Assembly: GCA_029834535.1 (NCBI GenBank)
Contig: JAQMWT010000480.1
Span: forward strand, 1-64,000
Length of the DNA: 64,000 nt
Reading direction: 5' to 3'
Origin: Chrysophaeum taylorii
Taxonomy: Eukaryota > Sar > Pelagophyceae > Pelagomonadales > Pelagomonadaceae
Below the pieces are notes generated by a model that was not told where the DNA came from, ran no database searches, and saw nothing but the letters and a program-made list of their open reading frames with translations. Position 1 is the first letter of the stretch. The number at the start of each line of letters is the position of its first letter. A program made the position numbers and the translations under genes. Positions 18,987 to 29,373 of the stretch are shown here, piece after piece.

Positions 18987-20288
18987 ATGAGGATAAAAAC
19001 TGTGTCGCGGAGCCCGCGATGTGAGACGCGCGAGACGCGGGGGGGGGCGTACGTGGTGCGTCGGAACCTGGAGGGCGCGCAGCATCCGTTCGCGAGCGCG
19101 CGCGAGTACCAGCGCGCCGTGGTCGCGGCAAAGCTCGAGCGAATGCACGCCAAGCCGTTCGTTTGTGCGATCGAGGCGCACACCGACGGCGTGACGTGCG
19201 TGGCCGCGGCCCCGATGGTGCGGGTGGCGTCGGGGTCGGCCGACGGCGAGGTGAAGGTGTGGGACGTGGCCGCACGGCGGTGCGTCGCGACGAACGCGGC
19301 GGGCGTCGCCGTGACCGGCATCGCGTTTGTCGACGGGAAACACGTGGCTTCGTGCGGCGGGCGATCGCTCCGCGTGTGGGGTGCGGGGTCGTGGACGAGC
19401 GATGGGACCCTCAACGACGTGGACGCCTCGGGGTCGATGCTGTGCACGGCCTCGGCGGCGGGGGTCGTGCAGCTCTGGTCCGTCGAACGCGGGCTGTGCC
19501 GGAGCTACGCGTGGAAGACTCGTGGTGTCGACGTGCGGCGCGCGCGCTGGAGCCCCGCCGAGGCCTCGGTGTTGGCTTCGGTGTCGCGGGACCGCGCCGT
19601 GACGCTGTTCGACGCGCGCCACGCCGAGCCCGCGCGGCGAGTCGTCCTCTCGTCTCGGCCGATCGCGATTTCGTGGAATCCCCGCGATCCTACCTCGTTC
19701 TTCGCGGGCCTCGACGACGCGACGGCCGTCGCATTCGACGTCCGCAAGCTCAACGCGCCGCGCATGATTTTCGTCGACTGCGCGGGCCCCGTCGTTGACC
19801 TCGACGTAGCGCCCTCGGGACGGGAATTCGTCGCGGCGAGCGCCGACGGCACGCTCCGCCTCTTTCCCCTCCGCGGGCCCGACCTCGGCAGGTCGCGCGA
19901 CTGCTACCACACGAGTCGCATGCAGACCCCGGCCTGCGTGCGCTACGCGAAGGACGCTTCCTACCTCGTCTCCGGCTCGTCCGACGCCAACCTACGAATC
20001 TGGCGCGCTCGAGCCGCGACCAAGCCCGGCGGCCGCGCGACCACGAACCCTCGCGAGGCCGCCGCCCTCCGCTATCGCGCGACGCTCCTCGAGAAGCACA
20101 GGCACCTCCCCGAGGTCTCCCGCATCCTGCGACGCCGACACCTTCCCAAGCTCGTGCGCAAGCTCAAGCAGCGCCAGGCCGAACGCCGCGACAAGGATAG
20201 GCGCAAGACCCAAAACCTCCTCGACCACTCCTCGACCGCCGCCCCAAAGCCTCGCCGCTCCACCCTCGTCCTCCGTGACGAGGCCTAA
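18987..20288 (+). CDS. DCAF13: DCAF13 / SOF1 WD40 ribosome-biogenesis protein
   Basis: A single-exon 433-aa WD40 protein. It starts MRIKTVSR, matching the conserved N-terminus of Sof1/DCAF13 (K-T-I-S-R), followed by RRNLEGAQHPFASAREYQRA and KLERMHAKPFV. WD repeats run to about residue 335 (SADGEVKVWD, SRDRAVTLFD, SSDANLRIWR). The C-terminal Sof1 domain (about 350-415) has EKHRHLPEVSRILRRRHLPK and a basic tail. Sof1/DCAF13 belongs to the U3 snoRNP/SSU processome and works in 18S rRNA maturation. ATG 18987 was chosen over upstream in-frame codons because homology begins there. An AATAAA overlaps the stop codon (20287-20292). Confidence 0.92.
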   Translation: MRIKTVSRSPRCETRETRGGAYVVRRNLEGAQHPFASAREYQRAVVAAKLERMHAKPFVCAIEAHTDGVTCVAAAPMVRVASGSADGEVKVWDVAARRCVATNAAGVAVTGIAFVDGKHVASCGGRSLRVWGAGSWTSDGTLNDVDASGSMLCTASAAGVVQLWSVERGLCRSYAWKTRGVDVRRARWSPAEASVLASVSRDRAVTLFDARHAEPARRVVLSSRPIAISWNPRDPTSFFAGLDDATAVAFDVRKLNAPRMIFVDCAGPVVDLDVAPSGREFVAASADGTLRLFPLRGPDLGRSRDCYHTSRMQTPACVRYAKDASYLVSGSSDANLRIWRARAATKPGGRATTNPREAAALRYRATLLEKHRHLPEVSRILRRRHLPKLVRKLKQRQAERRDKDRRKTQNLLDHSSTAAPKPRRSTLVLRDEA

Positions 20289-20299
20289 TAAAGTGGAGG

Positions 20300-20930
20300 T
20301 ATCGGCGACCCTCTCTCTCTCAAATTTTATTTAATGCCGCATCTTGTTCTATTCTAGTACCACCAAACCTCGTGAAGGAACAGAACACCAGACACAACGA
20401 TGTGATGAGCGCACTGAAGTACTTTTGATGCTTAATCGTCGTCTCCTTTGTTCTTTTTCTTCGGGGGGGGGGGGTGATCTCGGACTTGAGCTCGACCTTC
20501 TCGAAGATGCGGCTGTACTGCGTCTCGAGCCCGCTCAAGGCCCTCCTTGTTCGTGCGCCGCAGGGTCACCAGCATGTCCAGCTCCTCGTCGCTCAGGAGC
20601 GTGTTATGTTACCCTCGGTCATGACGATGTTGGTAGCGGAGGTGATCCGCTCGCAGAAGCTCTCAACGCGCCGATATTGCCCTGTCCGAAAGGTAGCAGG
20701 TAGCCGTACTCCTGGTCGCCGCCATCAACGATTCGCGTGTAGAACTTGCTTACGTTGAGCATATCATGGGTCCAAGAGATTCGGGACCCTGGAGGTGTAG
20801 GAGAAAACCCACCCGAGAGGGAATTCCTTGAGCAGGAAATTCCTTGAGCCACTCGATGCTGCGAGCGTACTGGACCCACTTCATAAAGACGCGTTCGAAC
20901 TCCATCTTGAAGACCGGAATCGCCTCCTAA
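20300..20930 (-). pseudogene. Decayed copy of an unrecognised gene
   Basis: The minus strand shows protein-like blocks in different frames without plausible splice sites: VFKMEFERVFMKWVQYARS (about 20915-20850), MLNVSKFYTRIVDGGDQEY (about 20763-20707), CERITSATNIVMTEGN (about 20660-20612) and LLSDEELDMLVTLRRTNKE (about 20605-20545). I do not recognise the family. The 3' part (20362-20410) is similar to the last about 50 bp of the window (63951-64000), so at least one other copy starts there. Frame breaks and a poly-G tract (20463-20474) suggest a pseudogene, though an intron-rich gene is not fully excluded. Confidence 0.4.
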
Positions 20931-21437
20931 GATTACCCAGCCTGCTGCTGCTCCTCGGGCTGAGGAATGGCTTCGGCCCGGCAGTCGGGCTCGACGTCGC
21001 CATCGTCATCTGAGTCGGACGCCGGAGCCATAGGACGAAGGCGTTGCCGTCCTCCTCATGACCGTCGCCATCAGTACCATCCTCGATCTCATCCTCCTCC
21101 ACGTTGTGGCACGCCACCGGAGACGACGACTGCTCCGCGTCGGCCGGCCTGGGAGTGTCGGGTGTTGTAATGTAAACAACGCACTTTACAATCTTGTTTT
21201 GAAACGATTGAAAAGTAATGGCAACGATAAGTAAAATAGGTAAAGCAAAGGATATTTGTTTTTTACTAAAGGTTAAGTAAATTCCCGACGATGGAGGGTT
21301 TTTTAACTTGATTTAAAGATCGACGGCTAAGAGGGTGGGGTGCGAAGGGAGGGTTTAATAATAAAGGTCGATTGCTGGGTGCCAACGTAAGCACGCAGGG
21401 CGTTCGAAGTGTTTGGGGGCTGGATCCTTAAAGATCG
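20931..21437. other. Intergenic, AT-rich in the second half
   Basis: No gene seen. It contains ATGGAGGGTTTTTTAAC at 21291-21307 and a TTTAAAGATCGACGGCTAAGAGGG block, shared with 18.59-18.68 kb, just upstream of the ankyrin gene. This may be its promoter. Confidence 0.35.
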
Positions 21438-22163
21438 ATGGCGACAAAGGAGCTCCTCCTCGCATTATGCCTCGGCGCGGGAGTGCGAGGAGGGCCGAGC
21501 GAGTTGGATTATGCGTTGATCGTCGCCTGCGCTGACGGCAACGCGAAGGACGTGCGCGCGTTTCCTGCGCAAGCAATGTTCTCTCGACGTTGTTGTTCGA
21601 GAACTCGTCTTTTTGTCAGGCCAGCTTTTGGCCGATGGAGCGAATGTCAACGCCGCGACTGACGACGGCGAAACGCCGTTACACACGGCAGGTAGCGAAT
21701 GACAACAAAGCCCGCGTTGATCACCTGTGGTGCGCAGGGATTTCCGGGTCTTCGGAAGTTGCCGCGGTGCTCGTCGCCGCTGGGGCGAGCCTCGACGCTC
21801 GCGTTACTGCCAAGCAAGGCTTGTTCATGACGCCTCTCACGTGCGAGACCGCGTCCATTGTGGCGCGCAGCATCCCGCAGGTGGTTCGTTCACGGCAAGC
21901 ACGACGCTGCGATTCGAGTTCTCGTCGACGCGGGCGCTTCTGTCAACGCCATCGTGGCCAACGAAAAAGGCGATCTCATCACGGCGCTTGATATCGCGAT
22001 CCTCCACAAATCCGACGGTGTTATCGACATCCTCGGAGCCGCAAACGCCAAGCGCTACTCCGAAATGTCCCTCGACGAGGTTATTGAGAACGCACCACCA
22101 ACTGTCAGAGTCGAACTCGAAAAGCTTAATAAAAAGAACCTCGAGGACGCGCGCGACCTTTGA
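21438..22163 (+). CDS. Ankyrin-repeat protein (possible frameshift)
   Basis: Ankyrin motifs appear in order: LDYALIVACADGNAKDVRAF, LLADGANVNAATDDGETPLHTAG, SSEVAAVLVAAGASLDARV and HDAAIRVLVDAGASVNAIV, then a short C-terminal helix region. Two clean introns restore the frame: 21692-21737 (46 nt) and 21841-21880 (40 nt). Between the first and second repeats (about 21550-21640) the frame moves by one. Either a T has been gained near 21559 or there is a very short intron ending ...TTTTTGTCAG (about 31 nt). If the former, the gene may be a pseudogene or the base an assembly error. Ankyrin repeats mediate protein binding; the partner is unknown. Confidence 0.6.
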
Positions 22164-22231
22164 GAGCACTTTTTCTTCTTCTTCTTCTTCTTCTTCTTAA
22201 TCCTCTTCCGAAGCAGGAGACTGATGTTGCA

Positions 22232-22600
22232 TCAGAAGGAAGAAGCTTCGCTTCTTTTTTCGACGTATCGTCGCGCGGCCGCGACGGCGCGAATCAAATC
22301 GTGCTGCTTGTTGTCCGCTTGGGTCGCGGCGGATCGCCGCGAGACCTTGGTGCGACAAGATGGGCACGTTGCTTGCTCCTTGAACCAGGTCTGCGCGCAG
22401 ACGCGGCAAAGCGCGTGGCCACACGGCAGGCAAACCGGATCCTCGAACCATTCGTTGCATACTTTGCACGACAAGGCCTCGCGCAATCGGCGGGCCAACT
22501 CGGCCGCAGCTGCGCCTTCGAGCTGCTCGAGGTGCGACACGGCGGCCACCGTGTCTTTGCTTCGCCTGCACGGTGTCGCTGCCATGTTATCGAAATTCAA
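22232..22600 (-). CDS. Small RING-finger protein
   Basis: A 122-aa protein with a C3HC4 RING at residues about 45-85 (CKVCNEWFEDPVC, CGHALCRVCAQTW, CPSCR), preceded by an Ala-rich helix and followed by a basic tail. Probably a minimal E3 ubiquitin ligase. The first ATG is 22600; a second in-frame ATG at 22585 sits in CATG, overlapping a plus-strand ATG of the neighbouring gene. It is divergent from the PACRG-like gene with almost no space between them. A (TTC)n tract lies just past its 3' end (22178-22197). Confidence 0.75.
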   Translation of the reverse strand: MNFDNMAATPCRRSKDTVAAVSHLEQLEGAAAAELARRLREALSCKVCNEWFEDPVCLPCGHALCRVCAQTWFKEQATCPSCRTKVSRRSAATQADNKQHDLIRAVAAARRYVEKRSEASSF

Positions 22601-22640
22601 CCGTCACCTCAACCGTCACCACGTCGTCAACAACGACAGG

Positions 22641-23264
22641 ATGGCCACAACCGCCGCACTGCTGGTCCGTCACGCGAAAAGCCGCGAGGCGACTCGAGTG
22701 GAGGCGTCGTCGTCGTCGTCGCAGGCGTTTGGTCCAAACGAGCCGCGAACGTTCCGTCGGCTGTACCAGCAGGACGAGCTCCCGGTGCGAGTTGTGTATT
22801 CAGGGCACGCGCGGCGCGTCGGCTGGCTCGTCGACGACATTCTCGCGCTGGACTTGCAGTATTACGTGCCAGTGTTCGTTGCCGCCTTTAGAGAACAAGA
22901 CGAGCCGTACGGTTTCCTCGCGCTGCACGCGTCTCTCGACGTCGTGACGCTCGCCGGACCCTCTAGACGCGCGCTCACGCTCGGTCCCTTGGTGAACAAA
23001 CCGCTCAAGCTGGCTCTCAGGTCCAAGCTCGCGGCTGCTGCCGAACGCGGTCTCCTGTTTCTTCGGGCCTTTGTTGCGTGCGACGCGCAATCCGTTGGCG
23101 GCAACGGCCTCGCCGCTCGCGTCCTCGACGTCGAAGCTCTGGTTTCCGCGGTCCAAGCTGCCGCCGCGCAGCACCCCCGTCTCAAATCGCTTGCCGTTAC
23201 CACCCTCACGCACCATCTTCGACGATCCGCGACGGCCCCTCGGCGTCGAGGTTCTCGCCACTAG
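22641..23264 (+). CDS. PACRG-like protein
   Basis: A 207-aa protein resembling the Parkin co-regulated gene product: TFRRLYQQDELPVRV, VGWLVDDILALDLQYYVPVFV and a downstream helical repeat region match PACRG's FRRFYERGDLP...W...LDYHHYLP pattern. PACRG is a microtubule inner protein of axonemal doublets (inner junction), so a flagellated stage is likely. I start at ATG 22641; an in-frame ATG at 22584 would overlap the divergent RING gene's start. The C-terminus is shorter than in animal PACRG and ends in a basic tail, so a further exon or a PACRGL-type paralogue is possible. Confidence 0.65.
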   Translation: MATTAALLVRHAKSREATRVEASSSSSQAFGPNEPRTFRRLYQQDELPVRVVYSGHARRVGWLVDDILALDLQYYVPVFVAAFREQDEPYGFLALHASLDVVTLAGPSRRALTLGPLVNKPLKLALRSKLAAAAERGLLFLRAFVACDAQSVGGNGLAARVLDVEALVSAVQAAAAQHPRLKSLAVTTLTHHLRRSATAPRRRGSRH

Positions 23265-23846
23265 AGCCGGTTTCTCGCGTCATCCATGGGGATCTTCTGT
23301 CTGTCTTACTAATTACTTACTTCGGAATCTTGAAGTCCCCGTTCTCCTGCTGCTGCTGCTGCTGCTGCGAGGGACGGGCGCCTTGAAGGGCTGCTTACTG
23401 CCGGGAGCGCGTAAATATCCTCAAGCGAGCTCGAGGAGGAGAGACAAAGTACCGAACACGTGCTCAAAACGCAAATCGTCATAAGTATCATCGAGAAAAA
23501 TAATATCGCCGAGACAAGCAAGGTACTCCTCGATGCCGCGCGCGCATACATAGCAGGGTCGGAGGAAGCGCCGCCGCCGCGTTCTCTTATAGAAGAAACC
23601 TCAGCAACAAAACACAGATTCTTCCTACCCCCCTTATTCTGCAGCACCGAATACGCACCGAGAATACTTTCATGTGGCACGCCGCGTTTTTCGCCATCCT
23701 CGAGGTCGCCGCTCTTGGTCAGAGTAATCATCGACGGAATGTCTGATACACGTTGCGCAGCTACCGTCCACGGCAACGACACCCCCTTGCGAGTTTCCCG
23801 CGTCTTTCTTGTGGCGCAACTCACTAACAACTGGCCGCCGCTGCAG
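23265..23846. other. Unresolved interval, possible small gene on either strand
   Basis: The minus strand carries a convincing peptide ending RGIEEYLACLGDIIFLDDTYDD... before a TGA near 23420, with a possible GT-AG intron at about 23585-23657 and an upstream stretch VSLPWTVAAQRVSDIPSMITL. The plus strand may hold the first exon of the downstream membrane gene. I could not build a consistent model for either. A (CTG)n tract lies at 23348-23369. Confidence 0.3.
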
Positions 23847-25224
23847 GGAATGGTCGACCGTCGCATCCCTCGAGAACGGTGCGAGCGCCGGAGATGCCTG
23901 GGAGCGGCTCGTCGAACACGTACTACTCGTGCGATTACGTCAGGCGTGAGATCTCCGTCAGGCGCAACGAACGTCGGCTGAACTCGGAATCGAGTTTTCG
24001 GGCGGGTTGGAGGCGCCCGAGCTTCTCTCGCGGTTGCCGCTCGCGGGGCTCCTGTGGAGCGAGAGAGTCTGGGAGATTGACGACCAGCCGCTGGCAAGCA
24101 GACTCCCTCGCCCCAAAGACACCCACACCTTCAGGTCGTGGAAGTGCGTCGGGATCGCGTCGTCGAAATGTGGCTCTGCGACAAAGCCAAAGAGTTGGTG
24201 CCGGACGCGGCGTGCAACAGCGTCGACCGCTATGTGTACGAGTATCCTTCGTGTGCGGACGACGCCATCGCGATTCGCCTCTTGCTCGGGTAACGAACGA
24301 CGCCGCGCGCGCCGCAGACGCTCGCAGGCCTCTGAGCTCGACGACGAGCGCGTGCGAGGCGACCCCGTTTGGCGCGCGCGTGACGACGACGCCGTGGTCG
24401 ACGGTCTCGCGCGTGCTTGCCCGCAGCCGAGGCGTCGCGGTGACGCCGCTCGGCGACCGCCTTTCGCGCGTGTCCGGCGCGACGTGGCTCGCCGGCCTTG
24501 CCGTCTGGTATTTCGCCGACGCGCCCGTCGTCCGCGAGTGTGCCACCCCTCGTAGGATGAGAGAGTCACCTCAGGCGTGCTTACGTTTGCGTTGCTCACG
24601 GCATCTCCGCTCCTCGCCGCCATGCTGTCGACTCAAAATATTCTGCACAAGATCGCTCTCGGTCTCGTCTCTTGTGTTCTCGTTGTTTGGGTGCTCCGGT
24701 TCGTCGCGGCCGCGCTTCGCGGCCTCGTCTTCGACGCGGACGACGACGAGGCGCACTACGACGCCGATCGTGGGTTCTTCGTCCGCTCTCGTCCACCCGT
24801 CACCAGCTCTCCCTCCTTGAGTGCCATCGTCGCCCGCCCCGTGCTCGCGCTCGCGTCGAGATTCTTCGCGTTGGCTCTTCTCGCGACCGCGATACCCGAC
24901 CGAGTCCTGGGATTTGTCGCCGCCTTCTTCGCCGTTGCCCTGCCCGCTCTCTTCAGATTATTTTCCCAGAGCCGTCGCAGCACCACACCCCTCTCGGAGA
25001 CGCAGCGCCGCGCGCTGCGCCGCGATCTTGCGCATCACACTCGAGAACACCTCGCCCAACTTCGAGCCCATCTCCGAACGCCCGCGGGCGCCAAAGACGT
25101 GGCGCGACTCTCGCGACACGCCTTCTATTCGGCAGACCGCGACGCCGAGCTCCAGCGATTCATCCGAGCCGGCGACGTGCTTCACCACGATTACCATTAT
25201 CGCCACGATGCCGACCTTTACTAA
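23847..25224 (+). CDS. Multi-span membrane protein, possibly NEMP-like (5' end incomplete)
   Basis: Five exons join in frame: 23847-23919, 23962-24066, 24135-24289, 24328-24539 and 24575-25224, with introns of 42, 68, 38 and 35 nt. The start exon is not found. The N-terminal half is soluble (ERVVEVRRDRVVEMWLCDKAKEL, YVYEYPSCADDAIAIRLLLG). The C-terminal half has about five hydrophobic segments (ATWLAGLAVWYFADA, VLTFALLTASPLLAAM, IALGLVSCVLVVWVLRFVAA, LALASRFFALALLATAI, VLGFVAAFFAVALPALF) followed by a helical tail LSETQRRALRRDLAHHTREHL. This arrangement resembles nuclear-envelope NEMP/TMEM194 proteins, whose tail has a similar T..E.....R..LEEL segment. The assignment is tentative. Confidence 0.5.
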
Positions 25225-25442
25225 CGAGAGCCGGTCTCTTGTCGACGCGCCGCGGGCTCGCGCGAATCGACCCCCCCCCGCAAAGGGCACGGAGGGGGGA
25301 TCCAAACTTTTCCACCTCGCCCGACTCCACCTCTTATGTATCCGCAGGAGGAGTGTGCTGCCGTACCGCTCTTATTAGTTCAGGTCCTTAAATTTTTGGT
25401 GTTGCTCGGAGCTCCTTAATAATAATGCGGTGAGGACACCAG

Positions 25443-26566
25443 TCATGTTATTATTACACAGAGGAAGGAGATAAAAAATATGAGAGAGTCATTAGAATGC
25501 GAAAAAAATAAATGGCAATGACGAGCGAGGACGTGCTCGACGTACGAATAACACAACAGCACACAAAGCGTGCCGACAAAAAAATCAAGGGAGACGTGTC
25601 GTCGGTGCGCTCTTCTCAAAGAACAAAGTAAATGACATGTACATGGTGGAGTCGGTTCGGTCTCGTCAGAGCGAGACCGCGCTGTCGTCGGGTTTGTCGT
25701 TTTCGGCGTTTTCGGTGCTATCCTCGTCCTCCTGGCCAACCAACGTCGGCTGGGCGTCGAGGAGAGGCCTGCGCGGAAACACCGCTCATTCCCTCGAATA
25801 CACTCGTAGTATACGCACTCGACGAGGGGCGACTGGGTGGTGGTGCGCTTGGGATACTCGTCATTGGGAGGCCCTCGGTACCGACGCATACACGAGCAGC
25901 AGAGCCAGGCGAGCGACCCGCGCCCGCGCCGCCGCTGTCCAGGCTGCTGATCGTCGACCTCATCTGGGCGCGGCGCCATCGTCCGGAGCCGTTCGGCGGC
26001 CTTAACGTGCCCCGCGGCCGCCGCCTCGCTCCAGCACCGGACGGCGGCCTCGTTGTCGCGCTCGCTCCCCAAACCTTGCTTGTACATACCGCCGAGCTTG
26101 TAAAGCGCGTCGACGTCGCCCGCCTCCGCCGCAGCTTGATACCAACGCATCGCTTCGGCATCGTTCCGCGTCGCTCCGCCGCGGCCCGTCGCATACAAGT
26201 ACGCCAACCTGCAGAGAGATCAATCAATAAAATTCGTTGGCACGCGCACTGCGTCTGGGCCTTGACGACTCCCTTGTTTGCCGCCTTGATTAGCCACTTC
26301 AACGCGAGCGCACGATCTGGCTCGCAACCCACGCCCCGTGCGCGCATTAACCCCGCGTTAAACGCCGCGCGCCCGTCGCCGCGTTGAGCCTGCGCGTCGC
26401 TTGCCGACTGGATGTCGCGAACACGTACCGCTTCTTCTAGACGCATTAACGTCGTCACCTCCTTCTCCGCGATCAAAGACGGACGCCTTTCTTCCTCCTC
26501 ACCATCTACGCTACCCGCCCGCTCCTTCAGGCTCACCTCGCGCGACATCTTTGGTGCCGGTTCCAT
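25443..26566 (-). CDS. Sel1-like (TPR-type) repeat protein
   Basis: Exons 26250-26566 and 25443-26208, with a 41-nt intron (GT...TCTCTGCAG), give up to 360 aa. Sel1 repeats: AAFNAGLMRARGVGCEPDRALALKWLIKAANKG, LAYLYATGRGGATRNDAEAMRWYQAAAEAGD and LYKLGGMYKQGLGSERDNEAAVRCWSEAAAAGH. Sel1 repeats are adaptor solenoids, for example in ER-associated degradation and signalling. The last about 150 residues are low-complexity and basic, ending in a hydrophobic stretch; another 3' intron or an earlier true end is possible. An N-terminal acidic segment (DGEEEERRPS) precedes the solenoid. Confidence 0.7.
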
Positions 26567-26866
26567 CCACCTACCTCAAGGAGCAGCCATTGTTCCAGCT
26601 GCTGACTTCACAATCGTTCATTCATGACGCCTTACCCTCCCACTCGTAAGATACATTTTGGACAAAAAATCACAAAGCTCATTCGACCATAAACCGCGTG
26701 AAGAACGCGCAGATTTTTGAGAGGGTTTAGTGTCAAGTTCGTTGGTTCTCCTTTCCGCTCCCAGCTTGCTTTATCAGCGTACTGTACACTCCGCTCGACC
26801 CCGGCCTTTAATTAACCTTTGAGTGTAATCCTAAACCCTACATTGTACTTCGTCTGCTGCAGAATT
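26567..26866. promoter_or_regulatory. Divergent intergenic region
   Basis: Lies between the Sel1 gene (-) and the oxidoreductase gene (+). It includes TTTTTGAGAGGGTTTAG at 26715-26731, another member of the GAGGG/T-tract motif set, about 140 bp before the plus-strand ATG. No gene is seen here. Confidence 0.35.
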
Positions 26867-28115
26867 ATGTGGTCGCTGTGCGTTGCGGTCATGTTATCGG
26901 CGGCCTCAACGCGCGGCCTCGATCCGCCGCGCGTGCTCGTTGTTGGAGGCACCGGTAGGATTGGCACAGCTGTCGCGGTTCATTTGTTGCAAAGGGAACG
27001 AGGCGCCAGGGTTGTGTTGGCTGGCCGTGACAAGGAGCGTGGGCGGCGAGCAGTGGCCGAGGTGTTGACCGAGGCGCGCGGGGCAGCAGTGGAGTTTTCG
27101 CAGTTCGACTACAGATCGCTTAGTGTGGCCGACCTCGCCGGCTTGTTCCGATCAAACCAGGTCGACGCTGTAGTTCACGTCGCTGGTCCTTTTTATGGTG
27201 TCGTGCCGACGGTTCTCGACGCGAGCATCGAGGCCGGCGTACGCGTGTACGCCGACGTGTCTGACCCATTGGAGTATATCGAGATGGCAACGCGAATGGA
27301 CCAGCGGGCTTTGGCGGCGGGAACGAGCGCGATCTTGTGCGCGGGTGCTTTCCCTGGTATGAGCAACGTCTTGGCCGTCGAAGCTGCCACAACTCTCGGC
27401 GCGGCGCCGCGCGACCTAAACTTTTCATACTTCACTGCAGGTCTCGGCGGTTCTGGCGCGCTCAACCTGGAAATAACCAATTTCGGCTTTGGCGGTGGCA
27501 TGACGCGCGTCGTAGATGGTCGCCTCGTTGACTCGCGCGATCTCCCCGGAACCGACCTCGGCAGAAAGACGTTTCCAGGTTTGGGAAGAAAGGAGGTGTG
27601 GGCCTGGCCGTTCCCTGAGTGCGCGACCGTAGCCAAGGAACTCGGCATTTCGGGATCCAGCGTCGCAGGTATGGGGACAGCGCCTACCATCTGGAATGGT
27701 CTGCTTCGAGCTCTCGTGGGTATTGTCCCGCGCAAATGGTGGACCAATCCTCTCTTTTCCGTTGGACTGGCAAGATTCTCCGAGCCGCTGGTGCGCGTAA
27801 CTGACGGTCCGTACGTGCGACCTCAGCTACTTCACTGAGCCCTTTCCCGCAGCTTTCGTCGGAGAAACCCACGCCATGAGGATCGACGTTTCCTCTGCCA
27901 CTTCCGTCATGACCGTCGTCCAAGCTCACGAGAGCTTTCGACGATGCGTCGGCCAGAGCTGTGCCGAGTTTTGTCTCGACTTGCTCGCCCATCCCCGAAC
28001 CGGGGTGCACCTCCCCGAGTCGCTCTATCGGGACGACTCAGCCAGGGCGCGAATCGTCGACCGACTTACGTCTACCCCTGGCACAACGGCGTTCCAGATG
28101 TCCAAGAGCGACTAA
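26867..28115 (+). CDS. Saccharopine dehydrogenase-like NAD(P)-binding protein
   Basis: Exons 26867-27806 and 27853-28115 with a 46-nt intron; 400 aa. An N-terminal hydrophobic leader (MWSLCVAVMLSAAST) may be a signal peptide, so organelle or secretory targeting is possible. A Rossmann fold follows (RVLVVGGTGRIGTAVAVHLL), then VDAVVHVAGPFYGVVPTVLDASIEAGVRYADVSD-like family motifs and a CAGAFPGMSNVLA segment typical of saccharopine-dehydrogenase-like oxidoreductases. The C-terminal exon (AMRIDVSSATS...) completes the fold. The substrate is unknown. The family includes true saccharopine dehydrogenases and many uncharacterised members. Without the splice the frame would stop at 27838. Confidence 0.75.
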
Positions 28116-28234
28116 GAACAACTAAAAACTCGAGAGACTCGTACCGGTAGTCGAAATTTCGTTCAGTACTATCAACACGAAGATCTGCCCGACGCACGCG
28201 TCCAGATAGCCAGGCCGACGACGCACTGTACACC

Positions 28235-29373
28235 TTAAGCGCGACGTCTCGCGAACGCGGTCCCCACACAGACACCCGCCATGAAGACAAGAGCAGGCGC
28301 CTGGGTTCTCTTGGTGAAATCGGCGACCTGGCTCAAGAGTGAAAACATCTTCTTGCGAAAGGTCGTAGTCGCCCCGTTGCAGACACCGACGATGCAGACG
28401 AAGGCCCCGTCCTCCGAGCGCGCAACGGAGTGCTCCGCGATTACGGCTTCGGGCGGAATGCCGCCCTGAATGTGTGGAAATAGCTGGTCGCCCATGTCAA
28501 TCGAGGGCGTGTCGCCGACGGGGGCCGTTGCTTCGAAGACGGTTTCGACACCGGCAGCCTCGAGGCCGTCTACCGTCATGCGAAGGCAAACCCAGTCGCC
28601 AGGCTCCTGCTTGTAAAAATGGTTCAGGACGTCGAGCAACTTCGACGGATCGGCCGTGGCGTGTGTGAACTTGCCGTCTTGTTCAAACCTGCGGCAAAAT
28701 CAAGTCGCCGATTATATTCATACAACAGCACGCGCAAGAGTATGCGTGCGATGTCTTCGACGCGGGTTTCCGGACGTCGGAGGATAGTACACGCGACCTT
28801 CAGACTTCGACTTATCCCAAAGATTCTTAAGCGCGACATGATACACGTAGGGAAACATCGATTTATAGCGCCGTTGCATAAGTGCTGTTGTCGACTTCGG
28901 GGTCTCGGCTGACACGTCGGCCCCGTCCTCTACAACGCACGTCTCCGGCGTGAACGCCGGAAGGCATATTGCGACGAACTTGCACGGTCCCGGCCACACC
29001 CATTTCACGCGTAGGCCTTTGGATAGAAATGCACCGCAGCCAGCAGCCACCGTCTTGACACCACTTGAAATGTGCAGCTCAACCTGGGAAGAGAGCGCGT
29101 TACACCTTACCCCGCGCAAACGAGCAAGAAGACACCGAGCTGCACACAACCCTCGAGGACGAGAACGTAGACGTCGAAGGCCGCCGTTTGATACGGCTTC
29201 TCCGCCGCGCTCGCGATGGTCTCGAGGCATGCGCTCATGTTTGATGACTTGGATGCCACGTGGCCTACGAAGCGGTGGCCCTAACTCGTCTCGACGGACG
29301 CACCGTGGTACTCGGCGATCGAGAATACAGGAGTCTCAACGACGTTCACGCTCGGCCAGACACTCATTGCCAT
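28235..29373 (-). CDS. Cupin - DUF952 fusion protein with C-terminal membrane anchor
   Basis: A four-exon model, 29329-29373, 29146-29280, 28776-29083 and 28235-28688 (introns 48, 62 and 87 nt), gives 313 aa with consistent phases. The N-terminal part (about 15-120) is cupin-like: AAFDVYVLVLEGCVELHISSG, GAFLSKGLRVKWVWPGPCKFVAICLPAF. The C-terminal part (about 150-255) matches DUF952: YVYHVALKNLWDKSKSEGRVYYPPTF, ATADPSKLLDVLNHFYKQEPGDW, LFPHIQGGIPPEAVI. A final hydrophobic helix (PALVFMAGVCVGTAFA) before RRRA could be a tail anchor. DUF952 has no settled function to my knowledge. The first intron rests on removing an in-frame TAG and is the weakest boundary. Confidence 0.7.
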
